Part shown: positions 63,307 through 64,000 of the stretch, piece after piece | How positions within the stretch are numbered: position 1 is the first letter of the stretch | How the letters are laid out: every line of letters starts with the position of its first letter | Assembly: GCF_001558695.1 (NCBI RefSeq) | Contig: NZ_LNTU01000023.1 | Location: 186,001 to 250,000, forward strand | DNA from: Paramesorhizobium deserti | Lineage (GTDB): Bacteria; Pseudomonadota; Alphaproteobacteria; Rhizobiales; Rhizobiaceae | Reading direction: 5' to 3' | DNA: 64,000 bases | The notes under the pieces: generated by a model | The model's database searches: none | What the model saw: the letters and a program-made list of their open reading frames with translations, nothing else | What the model was told of the DNA's origin: nothing | Translations under genes and position numbers: made by a program

Positions 63307-63335
63307 TTGCAAGAAATGCAACTCGACGCTAACAA
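63307..63335 (+). promoter_or_regulatory. trpL promoter, predicted to give a leaderless transcript
   Basis: TTGCAA (63307-63312), 17 bp, TAACAA (63330-63335). The predicted start of transcription is at or within 1-2 nt of the trpL ATG at 63344. An inverted repeat AGTTGCA/TGCAACT (63305-63323) overlaps the -35. A second possible promoter, TTGATG-N17-TATGGT at 63250, would give a longer RNA. Confidence 0.55.
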
Positions 63336-63343
63336 TCACCTCC

Positions 63344-63391
63344 ATGAACAACGCGCGCATTATCACGAATGGCTGGTGGTGGGTCCGCTAA
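63344..63391 (+). CDS. trpL: trp operon leader peptide TrpL
   Basis: 15-residue leader peptide MNNARIITNGWWWVR with three consecutive Trp codons. The ribosome stalls on them when tryptophan is scarce, allowing transcription into trpE(G). The sequence before the ATG (CACCTCC) has no Shine-Dalgarno, fitting a leaderless message as in Sinorhizobium meliloti, whose 14-residue peTrpL also has a WWW run. Followed by the attenuator. Confidence 0.92.
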   Translation: MNNARIITNGWWWVR

Positions 63392-63392
63392 G

Positions 63393-63463
63393 GCGGCCAC
63401 GCAGTCGTTTTGCACGCGCGCAAAGGGATCAGGGCCGCAACGGAATTTCCGGGCGGCCTTTTT
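63393..63463 (+). promoter_or_regulatory. trp attenuator
   Basis: GCGGCC (63393-63398), just after the trpL stop, can pair with GGCCGC (63433-63438) as antiterminator. Alternatively GGCCGC pairs with GCGGCC (63453-63458), extended by CGGAA/TTTCCG inside and followed by TTTTTG, as terminator. This is the classical mutually exclusive arrangement of ribosome-mediated attenuation. Confidence 0.85.
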
Positions 63464-63513
63464 GTTTGACCGTCCGTTTAAGCCGCCAGGGCAAGCGCAA
63501 CGGAGTTGAGGAC

Positions 63514-64000
63514 GATGGCAATGACTGCCGAGAATGAAGTGCATGACTATGTGACATCAGGCGGGGTCGCCATCACAAGGACGCGGGTGCCGACGGCTTA
63601 CGCCGGGGCGATCGAGGCTCGCATCGACGCGCTGGACGGGCGGCGCGGCGCGGTCTTCTCCTCCAATTACGAATATCCTGGGCGCTATACGCGCTGGGAT
63701 ACGGCGATCATCGACCCGCCGGTAATCGTCACCTCCAGCGGCCGCCGCATGAAGATCGAGGCGCTCAACACGCGCGGCGTGGTGATGCTGCGTCCGATCC
63801 TCGAAGTTCTCAAGAACCTTGACGACGTGACGGTGGTGAGGTCGGAAGAAAAGCTGATCGAGCTCGCGATCGCCGAGCCGCAACGGCATTTCACGGAAGA
63901 GGAGCGGTCGCGTGCGCCTTCGGTCTTCACGGCGCTGCGCGCCATTGTCGGCCTGTTCTTTTCCGAGGAGGATGCCAATCTCGGGCTCTATGGCGCTTTC
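63514..64000 (+). CDS. trpE(G): Anthranilate synthase TrpE(G), 5' part only
   Basis: First 162 residues of anthranilate synthase, running off the window. The N-terminus (MAMTAENEVHDYVTSGGVAI, then TRTRVPTAYAGAIEARIDAL) and the segment [20 protein letters not shown] match the rhizobial fused TrpE(G), in which the glutamine amidotransferase is C-terminal. It converts chorismate to anthranilate, the first step of tryptophan synthesis, and is controlled by the trpL attenuator. Start is ATG 63514 or 63520. Confidence 0.9.

Noticed and set aside
34170-64000. Insertion sequence or prophage explanation for the REP-like repeats
   Set aside because: No transposase, integrase or phage gene is present in the window and gene content is ordinary chromosomal.
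1-64000. CRISPR array
   Set aside because: The repeats are single or paired hairpins with unequal spacing, not regularly spaced direct repeats, and no cas gene is present.

Overview
The window looks like chromosome of a high-GC alphaproteobacterium of the order Hyphomicrobiales (Rhizobiales), probably Rhizobiaceae or a close family. The evidence is a rhizobial-type CtrA, ChpT and SciP set, an EipA (DUF1134) homologue, a NolR-like ArsR regulator, choXWV, PutR/PutA, and a fused trpE(G) preceded by a leader peptide with three Trp codons. No rRNA, prophage, transposase or CRISPR array is visible. One tRNA (Met, CAT) is present.

Layout. 1-11.9 kb: the end of an MscS channel, a LysR/MFS pair, two aldo-keto reductases, a class III aminotransferase, and an ECF sigma/anti-sigma operon with cytochrome b561, followed by YceI and a small haem-copper-oxidase-like protein. 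12.3-23.2 kb: a ten-gene, same-strand carbohydrate (probably polyol) operon with a dehydrogenase, a complete ABC importer, a SIS isomerase, a TIM-barrel epimerase, a SorC-type regulator, a ribulokinase-like kinase and a xylulokinase. 23.2-31.6 kb (mostly minus strand): a soluble FtsK, an amino-acid ABC transporter, DsbB with a DUF5993-like partner, an Rnk-like protein, small lipoprotein and membrane proteins, and the tRNA. 31.8-34.2 kb: an oxidoreductase/aminotransferase pair for an amino-sugar nucleotide. 34.7-40.4 kb: a cell-cycle and envelope block (coiled-coil protein, EipA, ChpT, an atypical receiver, CtrA, FliJ, acetyltransferase, SciP). 40.7-44.4 kb: MnmA, a SpoU methyltransferase, a NolR-like regulator and a HugZ-like protein. 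44.9-53.6 kb: a dipeptide importer (dppABCDF) converging on a choline importer (choXWV). 53.9-64 kb: DUF2333, an Rsm22-like methyltransferase, chromate genes, DUF4287, putR/putA, a probable sRNA, and the trpL attenuator with the start of trpE(G).

Two families of intergenic repeats are spread through the window. Family 1 is a 98-118 bp element with CTACAGC/GCTGTAG ends and three copies, which differ by 0, 1 or 2 units of an 11-bp internal sequence. Family 2 consists of about 30-bp hairpins with a TCCTCGGG-TCAAG-CCCGAGGA type core. At least ten occur, six of them as inverted pairs (REPIN-like). Two related 184-196 bp composite elements bracket choW-choV.

The most interesting biology is the polyol operon with two kinase subfamilies, a 3-hexulose-phosphate-isomerase-like SIS protein and an unusual xylB that has no in-frame stop before its terminator. 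Next come an apparently leaderless trpL transcript, an unassigned terminator-bearing RNA next to it, and a dense GANTC cluster upstream of ctrA. All functions are read from sequence alone and no database search was possible.
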